A program made the position numbers and the translations under genes. Shown here piece after piece: positions 32,137 through 40,007 of a stretch of DNA of 40,240 nt (its first letter is position 1; each line of letters opens with the position of its first letter). Below the pieces are notes generated by a model, which was given only the letters and a program-made list of their open reading frames with translations, was not told the DNA's origin and ran no database searches. The stretch is from positions 1 through 40,240 of the forward strand of contig JAFWDJ010000027.1 in NCBI GenBank assembly GCA_017513095.1, in the 5' to 3' direction. Source of the stretch: Clostridia bacterium (GTDB lineage: Bacteria; Bacillota; Clostridia; Oscillospirales; RGIG577).

Positions 32137-32544
32137 CTAAATCTCGACCTCGTCGAGCGCCTTTTTATGAAGGCGTATCATATGACGATAGCCGTAATTC
32201 ATCTTCTCGGCTATTACCTCCAGCGTATCGCCGTCTATATACTTAAGATAGAGTATTCTTCTTAACGTCTCGTCCTCCACGGACGATATCTGCTTTTCAA
32301 TCCCCGTGCGAAGGCCCGCCAAAAGACTCATCTGCCGCTCTATCGTGCGGTCGAGCTTTACTATTTCCGACGCCGCGTCGCCCACCTTATCGGAAAGCCT
32401 GCCGCTTTTCGGCATACCGTTTAAATTTGCCGTAACGCTCTCGCCGCGTCCGCGCCAGTCGCTTCTCTCTTTTTTCAAATCCTCCAGATGCCTGCCCAAA
32501 ATGATATACCGTCCCAAAAGGTCCTTCTTCTCCTGAAAAGTCAT
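32137..32544 (-). CDS. ArpU-family late transcriptional activator (DUF1492-like)
   Basis: 135 residues. A helical N-terminus (LLGRYIILGRHLEDLKKERSDW) and a C-terminal sigma-region-4-like HTH (LYLKYIDGDTLEVIAEKMNY then RHMIRLHKKAL) fit ArpU/RinA-type regulators that switch on phage late genes. The start at 32544 is set by AAAAGGAGG. It is the last early gene, directly before the late promoter region. Confidence 0.8.
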   Translation of the reverse strand: MTFQEKKDLLGRYIILGRHLEDLKKERSDWRGRGESVTANLNGMPKSGRLSDKVGDAASEIVKLDRTIERQMSLLAGLRTGIEKQISSVEDETLRRILYLKYIDGDTLEVIAEKMNYGYRHMIRLHKKALDEVEI

Positions 32545-32617
32545 AACGATCCTCCTTTTCGGCCCGTCTGCGGGCACACAAAAATCCCCCAAGCTTCATC
32601 AGCCCCGTGCGCCTCAT

Positions 32618-32824
32618 TCAGCGCCACAAAGCCTCTCCTATAAAATCCGCCGCCTCCGAAAGGCGCTCTATCGCGACTTCGATGCTTATATCCGTACCGA
32701 ACGACGCGCAGCCCATATTTTTCGCCTCTTCCTTTTCGGCCTCATGCGCACGCCTGAGCATGTCGCAGATATTCCCCACGCCTTCCTCCGCCTCGATTAA
32801 AAGCCTCTTTCTTTCGCTTACCAT
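32618..32824 (-). CDS. Small phage protein, unknown
   Basis: 68 residues, helical and acidic (LIEAEEGVGNICDMLRRAHEAEKEEAK). A good GGAGATGAAAAC ribosome binding site precedes the ATG. There is no recognisable family. It is part of the early leftward operon between the HTH gene and the ArpU-like gene. Confidence 0.6.
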   Translation of the reverse strand: MVSERKRLLIEAEEGVGNICDMLRRAHEAEKEEAKNMGCASFGTDISIEVAIERLSEAADFIGEALWR

Positions 32825-32844
32825 GTTTTCATCTCCTTTTTAAA

Positions 32845-33093
32845 CTACTGCCGGCCCGCTTCGCACGGCTTTTCCCTGCACTCGATAAGTCTGCGCGCCA
32901 CCGCGCCCGTGGGCCATCTTAAGCGGTTGTTCACCCTCGTTGCGGGAAGATTCTTTACAAAGCCCCTCGCCCCGTAAGTATATTTCATGCCCAGCTCGCG
33001 CGCCACGTCGGTAAGCGTCATATGACCGCCGTACATGCGTCTTAACTCCTCTCTCATTCGTGCTTCCTCTTCGCTGATCGTTCTTTCGTCCAA
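32845..33093 (-). CDS. Small HTH phage regulator
   Basis: 82 residues starting at TTG 33093 behind AAAGGAGGAAGG. MTLTDVARELGMKYTYGARG followed by basic residues is a winged-helix/excisionase-like DNA-binding segment. It is the first gene from the leftward early promoter, opposite the repressor, so it may be a Cro-like antagonist or an excisionase-type protein. Confidence 0.7.
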   Translation of the reverse strand: MDERTISEEEARMREELRRMYGGHMTLTDVARELGMKYTYGARGFVKNLPATRVNNRLRWPTGAVARRLIECREKPCEAGRQ

Positions 33094-33130
33094 TTCTGCC
33101 TTCCTCCTTTGAAAAATAAATAAATACTTG

Positions 33131-33240
33131 ACACTTTGTAAATTTCAAGCTCATATTACACCCCGTTTTACAATTTGTCAAGGCTATTTTGAAGAAAACT
33201 TTACAATTTGCAAGATGTCACTTGACTTTACAAAACGTAA
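33131..33240. promoter_or_regulatory. Operator cluster of the prophage repressor
   Basis: Four related elements carry TTTACAA: inverted at 33131-33143 (ACACTTTGTAAAT), and direct at 33166-33181 (TTTTACAATTTGTCAA), 33199-33213 (CTTTACAATTTGCAA) and 33225-33240 (CTTTACAAAACGTAA). They overlap both divergent promoters, as expected of a lysogeny switch. Confidence 0.65.
33153..33181 (-). promoter_or_regulatory. Leftward early promoter of the prophage
   Basis: On the minus strand, TTGACA (33181-33176), 17 nt, TAATAT (33158-33153). A TTTACAA element covers the -35. Confidence 0.78.
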
Positions 33241-33249
33241 TGATATTAT
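33222..33249 (+). promoter_or_regulatory. Promoter of the prophage repressor gene
   Basis: TTGACT (33222-33227), 16 nt, TATTAT (33244-33249). An operator-like TTTACAA lies in the spacer, suggesting autoregulation. Confidence 0.7.
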
Positions 33250-33268
33250 AGTTAACGAGGGGATGCAT

Positions 33269-33868
33269 ATGAAAAGATTAAGAGAACTGCGAAAAACAAG
33301 AAAAATCAGCATGAAAGAATTAGGGCGCGTCATCGGCGTTTCCGAGGGGGCCGTTTCACTTTATGAGACGGGCAAGCGAAAGCCCGACTACGAAACGCTC
33401 ACCGCGCTTGCCGATTATTTCGGCGTGTCAACGGATTATCTTCTTGAGCGCACCGACGCCCCGTTGCCGCCGTCGGGCAGGCTCGTGCCCGTTTTGGGGC
33501 GCGTTCAGGCGGGCATACCCGCGGACGCCGTAGAAGAGGTGCTCGACTGGGAGGAGCTTGACTCCCGCTTCGCCGAAAAGGGCGACTACTTCGGGCTTCG
33601 CATACGCGGCGATTCCATGGAGCCGCGCATCTGCGAGGGCGACGTCGTCATCGTCCGCCAGCAGAGCCACGCCGAATCGGGCGACATAGTCATCGCGCTG
33701 ATAGGCGGCGCCGACGCCACGATAAAGAAGATAAAATACAGCCCCGAGGGCATACTTTTAATCCCGTTCAACTCAAGCTACGAGCCCATGTTCTATTCAA
33801 AAAAGGAAATCGAACAGCTTCCCGTAACGATAATAGGCCGCGTAGTCGAACTAAGAGGCAAGTTTTAA
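33269..33868 (+). CDS. LexA/CI-like prophage repressor
   Basis: 199 residues. An XRE-type HTH (residues ~5-60: ISMKELGRVIGVSEGAVSLYETGKRKPD) is joined to a peptidase S24 domain. The latter has an Ala81-Gly82 cleavage site (GRVQAGIPADA), catalytic Ser116 (GDSMEPRICEGD) and a Lys at 153/154 (ATIKKIKY). RecA-stimulated self-cleavage would induce the element during DNA damage, as known for this family. The start at 33269 has GAGGGG 6 nt before it. A longer upstream frame runs through the promoters and is rejected. Confidence 0.93.
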   Translation: MKRLRELRKTRKISMKELGRVIGVSEGAVSLYETGKRKPDYETLTALADYFGVSTDYLLERTDAPLPPSGRLVPVLGRVQAGIPADAVEEVLDWEELDSRFAEKGDYFGLRIRGDSMEPRICEGDVVIVRQQSHAESGDIVIALIGGADATIKKIKYSPEGILLIPFNSSYEPMFYSKKEIEQLPVTIIGRVVELRGKF

Positions 33869-33874
33869 ATATGA

Positions 33875-33908
33875 AAACAAGCTCCCGCCCGAGGGCGGGA
33901 GCTTGTTT
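33875..33908. terminator. Bidirectional terminator after the repressor
   Basis: Long stem AAACAAGCTCCCGCCC/GGGCGGGAGCTTGTTT with 2-nt loop, between convergent genes. It marks the right edge of the recognisable prophage. Confidence 0.88.
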
Positions 33909-34317
33909 ACGCGTTCTTTTTCCTCTCATCTATCATAAGCGCGCATTTTTCAAAATAAGCCGCGCCCTCGTATTCGTGCAGCTCATAAAGAAGCTGCGAT
34001 AGCTCCGCGAAGGGCTCTCTTAAATGCCCTGCCTCCGCGGCGGCGCGCAGATACCACTTTTTCGCGTTCGCAAAGTCGCCCTTCGCCTTATACGCGCGCG
34101 CGATACAGCACATGGAATCGCTTCGCTCGTCGGCCCATACTGCCCCGGGCGTCGAAAGATGGCGGATAAGCGTTTTTATGCACATATCCCACCTTCCGAG
34201 ACGAAGATACTCGCGCCCCAGCCGATATACGCGCCCGCCGTCGTGCGGATCTTCCCTCACGGCCGCCTCGAGCGCGGCGACATCCTCCCCGCCCGCGTAT
34301 TTTCGGAATTGCTCCAT
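33907..34317 (-). CDS. TPR-repeat protein, possibly remnant of a TPR glycosyltransferase
   Basis: About 136 residues of helical TPR-like repeats: GRVYRLGREYLRLGRWDMCI, CCIARAYKAKGDFANAKKWYLRAA, AELSQLLYELHEYEGAAYF. The pattern resembles the C-terminal TPR region of family 2 glycosyltransferases found in phages and SunS-like clusters. The glycosyltransferase domain is absent. It may be a stand-alone TPR protein or a decayed piece. The start at 34317 is the most likely; Met codons upstream lack binding sites. Confidence 0.65.
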   Translation of the reverse strand: MEQFRKYAGGEDVAALEAAVREDPHDGGRVYRLGREYLRLGRWDMCIKTLIRHLSTPGAVWADERSDSMCCIARAYKAKGDFANAKKWYLRAAAEAGHLREPFAELSQLLYELHEYEGAAYFEKCALMIDERKKNA

Positions 34318-34407
34318 AAAGCATTTCCCTTTCGACATAAATTGACGGGAGCGCCCATGCGCTCCCGTACGTATTCTATGCCGCCGCAAAAAACGGCGTG
34401 ACTTACT

Positions 34408-34854
34408 TTATTTCACTCCGGTCGAGCCGAAGCCGCCGCCCGCGCGCGCAGTGTCCGCAAGTTTTTCTGTCTCCGAAAACGCGGCGCGAAGAACGGGCGA
34501 AAACACAAGCTGCGCCACCCTGTCGCCGTCTCGCACGACGAACGTCTCGTCCGACGTATTTATAAGGGCGACCTTTATTTCTCCCGTATAATCGCTGTCC
34601 ACAACGCCCACGCCGTTCGCCATCGCTACGCCCGATTTATACGCAAGACCGCTTCGCGCGTATATAAGCCCCGCGCACCCCTCGGGCACGGCTATCGCAA
34701 GCCCCGTCGGGATAAGCGCACGCCCGCGCGGCAGAATTTCCACGGGCGCGTCAAGACAGGCGCGCAGATCGGCGCCCGCCGCGCCCGCCGTGGCATATTC
34801 GGGAACGCGTGCCCGCGCGTTCAGTTTTACGAATTTTACTTCCGTCTCATTCAT
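34408..34854 (-). CDS. dut: Deoxyuridine 5'-triphosphate nucleotidohydrolase
   Basis: 148 residues, trimeric dUTPase family. All motifs are present: AGADLRA, ARSGLAYKSG, GVVDSDYTGEI with the catalytic Asp, RVAQLVFSP, and the C-terminal RAGGGFGSTG. It removes dUTP and supplies dUMP. The start is at 34854 with GGGAG upstream. It lies 19 nt after the U32 gene, hence likely co-transcribed with it. Confidence 0.95.
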   Translation of the reverse strand: MNETEVKFVKLNARARVPEYATAGAAGADLRACLDAPVEILPRGRALIPTGLAIAVPEGCAGLIYARSGLAYKSGVAMANGVGVVDSDYTGEIKVALINTSDETFVVRDGDRVAQLVFSPVLRAAFSETEKLADTARAGGGFGSTGVK

Positions 34855-34873
34855 ATCGTTTTCTCCCGCGCCG

Positions 34874-36997
34874 TTACATTGCGCCCTTATAATAAAGCCC
34901 GCGCGTAAAGCCCGAAGGCTTAGCGCCGCCGCCCGCTTTAAAGTCCGTGAGTATCCTTTCGATCTCCTCCGGGCTCTCGTCCGTAAAATCGAAGCGAACG
35001 AGCGACACGCCGAGCCCCTCAATGTCCGAGAGCTTATCAAGCATATAGAGCACATGGCCGTTTAAAAGCGTCGTGCGGCAGCCGAATTCGCCGCGCACGA
35101 GAAATTTCTCGCCGCGCCTGTCGGTAAGCGTGCGCATTCTTTTGCATAAGCTGCAGCCCTCGCCGCCCCTGCCGCCGTTTAGGCAGTTCTCGGTTATCAT
35201 AAGCTCCTGGCGGCCGTATATAAGAAGCTCCGTTTCAACGGGCTTTGCCATATCGCGTATCTTCGGCAGCGTAAGCTCATATGAGAGCGTCACGCCCGCC
35301 GCGCCCATATCCTTTAATACCTCAAGCGTATACGAATTGTACGCGTTCAAAGAAAAGCCGCACCGGGCCAAAAGCCCCATCGCGCGCACGGGCGCGATCT
35401 GGCCTATGTTCATGCAGAGCGCCCCGCTTACGCCGAGCGATTTTGCGCGCGCGAGCATCTTTTCAATTTCGCCCTTCTCGCGGTCGAAGTATACGCGCGG
35501 CAGCTTTACGAATACCGTCCGCCCCGCGGCCGTAAGCGCGGCGATAATCGCGGCGTTTCTTTCCGCCGCCTCAATCGGCGTATATATTATGCGCGCCTCC
35601 GACGCCACACTTTCGGGCAGCCTCGCTATATCGTCTATGCACACGCTCACGCCGAAGGTTTTCGGCCCCCTTCCCCCCGTCGGGGAAAGCTTTGGCATCG
35701 TAAACGGCGTGCTCTTTTTCCCTGCCGCATCCGCAAGCGCAATCAGCGCCTCGCGGCGCATATCGTTTATCTGCGACAGCCTCATCGAAAGGCCGTCCTC
35801 TATATCTATCGTTATCTCCCCCGCCGAAAAGGGCGTTCCGCCCGTTTTAACGAGGCGCGCGCGTACCGTCTCGGTATCAAGAGCGCGCGTTTTCGCCCGT
35901 TCGGGCACGTCCCCCGATATAATGGCCTTTCGGCCGTCCGCGGCGCGCGCAAAAAGGCGCGCCCTCTCATCCGCGCGGGCGTAAAAGCTCATATCTACCG
36001 TCGTTTTCTTCTCCTCGCGCGGCCTTTCGCAAAGCGCCTTCGCGCGCGAAAGCAGCGCCCGATACTCGGGCGTGTCTGAATTGTCGCGGTGCATACCGAA
36101 CATATGCGCGCCCTTTTTCCCCATATAATACCCGTCCGTAAAGCCTTCGCGCGAGAATATCGTTTCAAGGTCGCGCATCTCGCCCTCGGTGGGGCCGCCG
36201 CCCTCGTCGATGAGCCGCCGGTAAACACTTGTCACGAGCGCGACGTACTCCGGTCGCTTTAGTCTGCCTTCTATCTTAAAAGACGCGACGCCCATGTCCC
36301 GAAGCTCGCCTATATGCGCGGCAAGGCACATATCCTTAAGGCTCAAAAGGCTTTGGCGCCTGCCGTCCCCGCGCTCATACATAAGGCGGCACGGCTGACC
36401 GCACCGTCCGCGGTTGCCGCTTCGTCCGGCAATCATTGCGGAAAAAAGGCACTGCCCCGAATGCGACATGCACATTGCGCCGTGAACGAACACCTCCGTC
36501 TCGACAGGAGAACGCTTCGTGATATACTCTATATCGCCGCGCGAAAGCTCGCGCGCGAGTATCACGCGCGACGCGCCTAGGCGCGCCGCCTCAAGCGCGC
36601 CGTCCAGAGAATGGACGGACATCTGCGTACTCGCGTGAAGCGGCATATCGGGCGCGGCGCGCCGTATTAAAGAGAGGGCGCCCAAATCCTGCACTATAAG
36701 CGCGTCGGCTCCCGCCTCGCAGGCCATGCGCACCGCCGAAAGGAAATCCCTCATCTCGATATCCGAGACGAGCGTATTTATCGCAGCGTGCACAGAAACG
36801 CCGTATTTATGCGCATACTCCACAGCCGAAAAAAGCTCCTCTGCCGAAAACCCGCGCGCGCCCGCGCGCGCGTTAAAGCCCGGCGCGCCCAGGTACACGG
36901 CGTCGGCTCCGGCGGCCACGGCGGCGCGAAGCGCCTCGGGCGAGCCCGCGGGCGACAGAAGCTCCGGCTTTTTTTCGTCAGGCCTGTTCGCGTTCAC
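34874..36997 (-). CDS. U32 family peptidase-like protein with DUF3656 (RlhA-type)
   Basis: About 707 residues. The N-terminal U32 barrel starts ELLSPAGSPEALRAAVAAGADAVYLG. The signature ETEVFVHGAMCMSHSGQCLF with clustered Cys (GNRGRCGQPCR) follows; these cysteines may bind an iron-sulfur cluster. DUF3656 and a second C-terminal U32 part with CxxC (GEGCSLCKRM) complete it. Relatives include RlhA and TrhP, which hydroxylate rRNA or tRNA using prephenate-dependent chemistry, so RNA modification is more likely than proteolysis. GTG start at 36997, overlapping zapA by 20 nt. Confidence 0.88.
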   Translation of the reverse strand: MNANRPDEKKPELLSPAGSPEALRAAVAAGADAVYLGAPGFNARAGARGFSAEELFSAVEYAHKYGVSVHAAINTLVSDIEMRDFLSAVRMACEAGADALIVQDLGALSLIRRAAPDMPLHASTQMSVHSLDGALEAARLGASRVILARELSRGDIEYITKRSPVETEVFVHGAMCMSHSGQCLFSAMIAGRSGNRGRCGQPCRLMYERGDGRRQSLLSLKDMCLAAHIGELRDMGVASFKIEGRLKRPEYVALVTSVYRRLIDEGGGPTEGEMRDLETIFSREGFTDGYYMGKKGAHMFGMHRDNSDTPEYRALLSRAKALCERPREEKKTTVDMSFYARADERARLFARAADGRKAIISGDVPERAKTRALDTETVRARLVKTGGTPFSAGEITIDIEDGLSMRLSQINDMRREALIALADAAGKKSTPFTMPKLSPTGGRGPKTFGVSVCIDDIARLPESVASEARIIYTPIEAAERNAAIIAALTAAGRTVFVKLPRVYFDREKGEIEKMLARAKSLGVSGALCMNIGQIAPVRAMGLLARCGFSLNAYNSYTLEVLKDMGAAGVTLSYELTLPKIRDMAKPVETELLIYGRQELMITENCLNGGRGGEGCSLCKRMRTLTDRRGEKFLVRGEFGCRTTLLNGHVLYMLDKLSDIEGLGVSLVRFDFTDESPEEIERILTDFKAGGGAKPSGFTRGLYYKGAM

Positions 36998-37409
36998 TTT
37001 TCTTCGCGCCCTTTTTCCTTGCGCGCTCCAGCTTGTCCTCAAGCACGACAACGCGCGCCTGATACTCCGTCGCCTCCGCACGTGCGCGCGAAAGCTCTTC
37101 CTTTAAGCGCGAAAGCTCTTCCTTTAAGCTCTCAAGCTCGTCACTCTGACGCTCGATCTCGTCCGAACGGACGCCCGACTCCGACGCGGCGCGCGAAAGC
37201 TCCTTCTTCGCCTTCTCCGCCTCGCATAAATAATCCATCGCAACGAGGGCTGCTGCCGTAAGCGCGCCCGCGCTGCTGCTTTTTCTTATGCTCTCGCCAA
37301 TGTCCTCCGAGACCTTCGCGGCAAGCCTCACCATATCGGCGGCCGATTCGTCGGAGCATATCGTATACGTCTGCCCGAGTATTTTTACCACCGCTGTATT
37401 CTTCGTCAT
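36978..37409 (-). CDS. zapA: Cell division protein ZapA with extended coiled coil
   Basis: 143 residues. The N-terminal ZapA domain (AVVKILGQTYTICSDESAADMVRLAAKVSEDI) is followed by a long coiled coil (ESLKEELSRLKEELSRARAEATEYQARVVVLE) and a basic end. It bundles FtsZ filaments. The coiled coil is longer than in classic ~85-100 residue ZapA. The arrangement zapA-U32 is common in Firmicutes. Confidence 0.9.
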   Translation of the reverse strand: MTKNTAVVKILGQTYTICSDESAADMVRLAAKVSEDIGESIRKSSSAGALTAAALVAMDYLCEAEKAKKELSRAASESGVRSDEIERQSDELESLKEELSRLKEELSRARAEATEYQARVVVLEDKLERARKKGAKKSEREQA

Positions 37410-37448
37410 ATTTCATCTCTCCCTTCTTTCATGGAGTGTATTATATTT

Positions 37449-37477
37449 ATTATACACGTCTTTTCGGCTTTTGTAAA
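37449..37477 (-). promoter_or_regulatory. Promoter of zapA-U32-dut
   Basis: On the minus strand, TTTACA (37477-37472), 17 nt, TATAAT (37454-37449), about 40 nt upstream of the zapA ATG. Confidence 0.7.
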
Positions 37478-37495
37478 ATATGCGAAATGATATTG

Positions 37496-37524
37496 TTGAC
37501 TTTAAAGTCGATACGCCTTAAAAT
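37496..37524 (+). promoter_or_regulatory. Promoter of proBA with palindromic element
   Basis: TTGACT (37496-37501), 17 nt, TAAAAT (37519-37524). The perfect palindrome GACTTTAAAGTC (37498-37509) overlaps the -35 and could be an operator. Confidence 0.7.
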
Positions 37525-37557
37525 CTAATAAAGACGAATTCTCGGGAGTGTATTCAG

Positions 37558-38355
37558 ATGAGTGAAATAAACACAATAGTAGTAAAGGTCGGCTCCTCCA
37601 CCATAACGCACGCGGGCGGCGGGCTCGATCTTCTTCATATAGAAAAGCTTGTCCGCACGCTGTCGGACTTTCAGAACATGGGCAAGAGAGTCGTGCTCGT
37701 GTCCTCCGGCGCCGTGGCCGTGGGCGTATCGAAGCTCGGGCTTGACAAAAAGCCGAAGGACACCCCCGGAAAGCAGGCGGCGGCCGCCGTCGGCCAGTGC
37801 GAGCTTATGTTCATATACGACAAGTTCTTCTCGGAATATAACAACACGGTGGCTCAGGTGCTCCTTACTAAGGACGCGACCGAGAACCCCGAACGGCGTC
37901 AGAATATAATAAACACGATGCGCCGCCTTATGGAAGCGCGCGTGATACCGATAATCAACGAGAACGACACCGTCTCCACCGAGGAGCTTGAATTCGGCGA
38001 CAACGACACGCTGTCGGCCATCGTCGCAACGCTCGTCGACGCGGACACGCTCGTGCTGCTTACTGACGTCGACGGTCTTTACGACAAGAATCCTCAGAAG
38101 AACGCGCGCGCGCGCCGCATCCCCGTCGTACTCAAAATAAACGACGACATCCTCGCCCTTGCGGGCGATACGGAAAGCGACGTCGGCACGGGCGGCATGA
38201 TAACGAAGCTTAACGCCGCCGAAATAGCCACCTCGCACGGCATAGACATGTACATCGCGTCGGGACGCGACCCGTCGATACTCTACGACATAATCGACGG
38301 CAAAAGCGTGGGCACGCTTTTCGTGGCCCGCGAGCCCGAAGAAAAAACGGAGTAA
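37558..38355 (+). CDS. proB: Glutamate 5-kinase (no PUA domain)
   Basis: 265 residues. It phosphorylates glutamate in proline synthesis. Amino acid kinase fold: KVGSSTITHAGGG, VVLVSSGAVAVG, VIPIINENDTVS, LVLLTDVDGLYDKNP, GTGGMITKLNAAEIA, all conserved. It ends at residue 265, so it lacks the C-terminal PUA domain of the ~370-residue form. Proline feedback sites in the kinase domain may remain. It lies 13 nt before proA. Confidence 0.96.
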   Translation: MSEINTIVVKVGSSTITHAGGGLDLLHIEKLVRTLSDFQNMGKRVVLVSSGAVAVGVSKLGLDKKPKDTPGKQAAAAVGQCELMFIYDKFFSEYNNTVAQVLLTKDATENPERRQNIINTMRRLMEARVIPIINENDTVSTEELEFGDNDTLSAIVATLVDADTLVLLTDVDGLYDKNPQKNARARRIPVVLKINDDILALAGDTESDVGTGGMITKLNAAEIATSHGIDMYIASGRDPSILYDIIDGKSVGTLFVAREPEEKTE

Positions 38356-38368
38356 AGGAGAAAACGCC

Positions 38369-39607
38369 ATGCTTGAACAAATGGGAAAGAACGCAAAATC
38401 CGCCTCACGCGTACTCGGCCGCCTTTCAACAAAAGAGAAGAACGAAGCTTTAAACAACATTGCAAAGGAGCTTATGCTCCAGCGCGACAAGATCCTCGCC
38501 GCGAACGCCGAGGATATAAAGAAGGCAAAGGATAACGGCATATCCGACGTAATGATAGACCGCCTCATGTTAAACGACAAGCGCATCGAGTCGATGTGCT
38601 CCGCGATAGGCGAGCTTATCGCGCTCGACGACCCCGTGGGCGAAGTAATATCGATGACGAAGCGCCCGAACGGGCTTCTCATCGGCCAGAAGCGCGTGCC
38701 CCTCGGCGTCGTTGCGATAATTTTCGAGTCGCGCCCCAACGTATCGGTCGACGCGGCCACTATCTGCCTTAAGACCTCGAACGCCGTAATACTTCGCGGC
38801 GGCAAGGAGGCCATAAACTCGAACATCGCGCTTTCCGAAGCTATGCGCGACGCGCTTGAAAAGTCGGGACTGCCGCGCGACGCCGTGCAGCTCATCCACG
38901 ACACGAACCGCGAGACGGCGACGAAGCTCATGCGCCTCAACAAATACGTAGACGTGCTCATCCCGCGCGGCGGCGCCGGCCTTATCCGCGCCGTCGTAGA
39001 CAACGCGAACGTGCCCGTTATCGAAACGGGCGTGGGCAACTGCCACGTATTTATCGACGAGAGCGCCGACATAGATATGGCGGTAAAAATCGTCGACAAC
39101 GCAAAAACGCAGCGCCCGTCCGTCTGCAACGCGATAGAGAACCTTTTAGTTCACGAAAGCATCGCCGAAAAGGCGCTTCCGCCCGTTTACGAGCGCTTAA
39201 AGGAGCACTCGGTCGAGATTCGCGGCTGCGAAAAGACGCGCGCCGTCATAAAGGACGCAAAGCCCGCGACGGACGAGGATTATTACACCGAATTTCTCGA
39301 CTATATCCTCGCTGTCAAGGTCGTATCGGGCGTCGACGAGGCCATCGAGCATATAAACAAATACGGCTCGGGCCACAGCGAGGCCATCATCACGGAATCG
39401 TATAAGAACAGCCAGAAGTTTCTGGAGCTCATCGACGCCGCGGCCGTCTACGTCAACGCCTCGACGCGCTTCACCGACGGCGGCGAGTTCGGACTCGGCG
39501 CGGAGATGGGCATATCGACGCAGAAGCTCCACGCGCGCGGCCCCATGGGACTTTGCGCCATGACGAGCACGAAGTTCATCATCTACGGCGACGGCCAGAC
39601 CCGATAG
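38369..39607 (+). CDS. proA: Gamma-glutamyl phosphate reductase
   Basis: 412 residues of the aldehyde dehydrogenase superfamily; it reduces glutamyl-5-phosphate to the semialdehyde. Conserved PLGVVAIIFESRPNVSVDAA, ILRGGKEAINSN, and the catalytic Cys in QRPSVCNAIENLL. The ending GPMGLCAMTSTKFIIYGDGQ is typical. AAGGAG precedes the ATG. Proline is made from the product after spontaneous cyclisation by ProC, encoded elsewhere. Confidence 0.97.
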   Translation: MLEQMGKNAKSASRVLGRLSTKEKNEALNNIAKELMLQRDKILAANAEDIKKAKDNGISDVMIDRLMLNDKRIESMCSAIGELIALDDPVGEVISMTKRPNGLLIGQKRVPLGVVAIIFESRPNVSVDAATICLKTSNAVILRGGKEAINSNIALSEAMRDALEKSGLPRDAVQLIHDTNRETATKLMRLNKYVDVLIPRGGAGLIRAVVDNANVPVIETGVGNCHVFIDESADIDMAVKIVDNAKTQRPSVCNAIENLLVHESIAEKALPPVYERLKEHSVEIRGCEKTRAVIKDAKPATDEDYYTEFLDYILAVKVVSGVDEAIEHINKYGSGHSEAIITESYKNSQKFLELIDAAAVYVNASTRFTDGGEFGLGAEMGISTQKLHARGPMGLCAMTSTKFIIYGDGQTR

Positions 39608-39628
39608 GAATACGCCGGAAAAATACGC

Positions 39629-39658
39629 AAAAAAGAAGCCAAAAGGCTTCTTTTTTTA
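39629..39658 (+). terminator. Terminator of proBA
   Basis: AAAAAAGAAGCC-AAAA-GGCTTCTTTTTTT, directly after proA; a classical intrinsic terminator. Confidence 0.9.
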
Positions 39659-39678
39659 TAAGAAAACCGCCTCACGGG

Positions 39679-39754
39679 AGGAAGGTGGCCGCCGTGCGGC
39701 CGGATGAGGTGCAGCGCCGCCGCGGCGCGTGCGTCCCCTCATATTAGCTCCCTT
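39679..39754. repeat. REP-like intergenic repeat, copy B
   Basis: GGAAGGTGGC...GGATGAGG...GCGCGTGCG...TAGCTCCCT aligns with 138-205 but with compensating changes in the hairpin (GGCCGCC-GTGC-GGCC). It marks the transition from GC-rich to AT-richer DNA. Confidence 0.6.
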
Positions 39755-39849
39755 GTGCAAATGCTCATGTACGGTAAGGAAGCAAGCAACCGAAAACAAG
39801 AGATAGACCGCCAGCACTACACTATTCCGAACCAAAGACCAAAAGATAA

Positions 39850-39891
39850 GCATTGTGGGAAAATCTAAACTTTTGGATTTTCCTACAATGC
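39850..39891. repeat. Long inverted repeat in AT-rich DNA
   Basis: Arms GCATTGTGGGAAAATC and GATTTTCCTACAATGC (16 bp with one G-U pair) with a 10-nt loop. There is no clear T-run. It may be a mobile-element end or a relic. Apart from this, 39755-40007 holds no gene I can support. Confidence 0.55.
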
Positions 39892-40007
39892 CGACTACGG
39901 CGGAATCCTTCCCACTCCTTATATCTTTATTTCCGTATACATTGAATTTGTATTTAGTAAATGCTATAATGTCCCTATTCAAATTATAAATGTGTTGAAT
40001 TAGTTAC

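Noticed and set aside
33128-33268. Extended N-terminus for the prophage repressor
   Set aside because: The extension crosses both promoters and the operators. The conserved HTH starts at 33269 with a good ribosome binding site.
37525-39129. 534-codon minus-strand open frame opposite proBA
   Set aside because: Shadow of two clearly conserved genes on the plus strand; low-complexity composition.
39656-39982. 108-codon minus-strand frame with a hydrophobic segment
   Set aside because: It spans the proBA terminator, the intergenic repeat and the inverted repeat. No supporting ribosome binding site or family.
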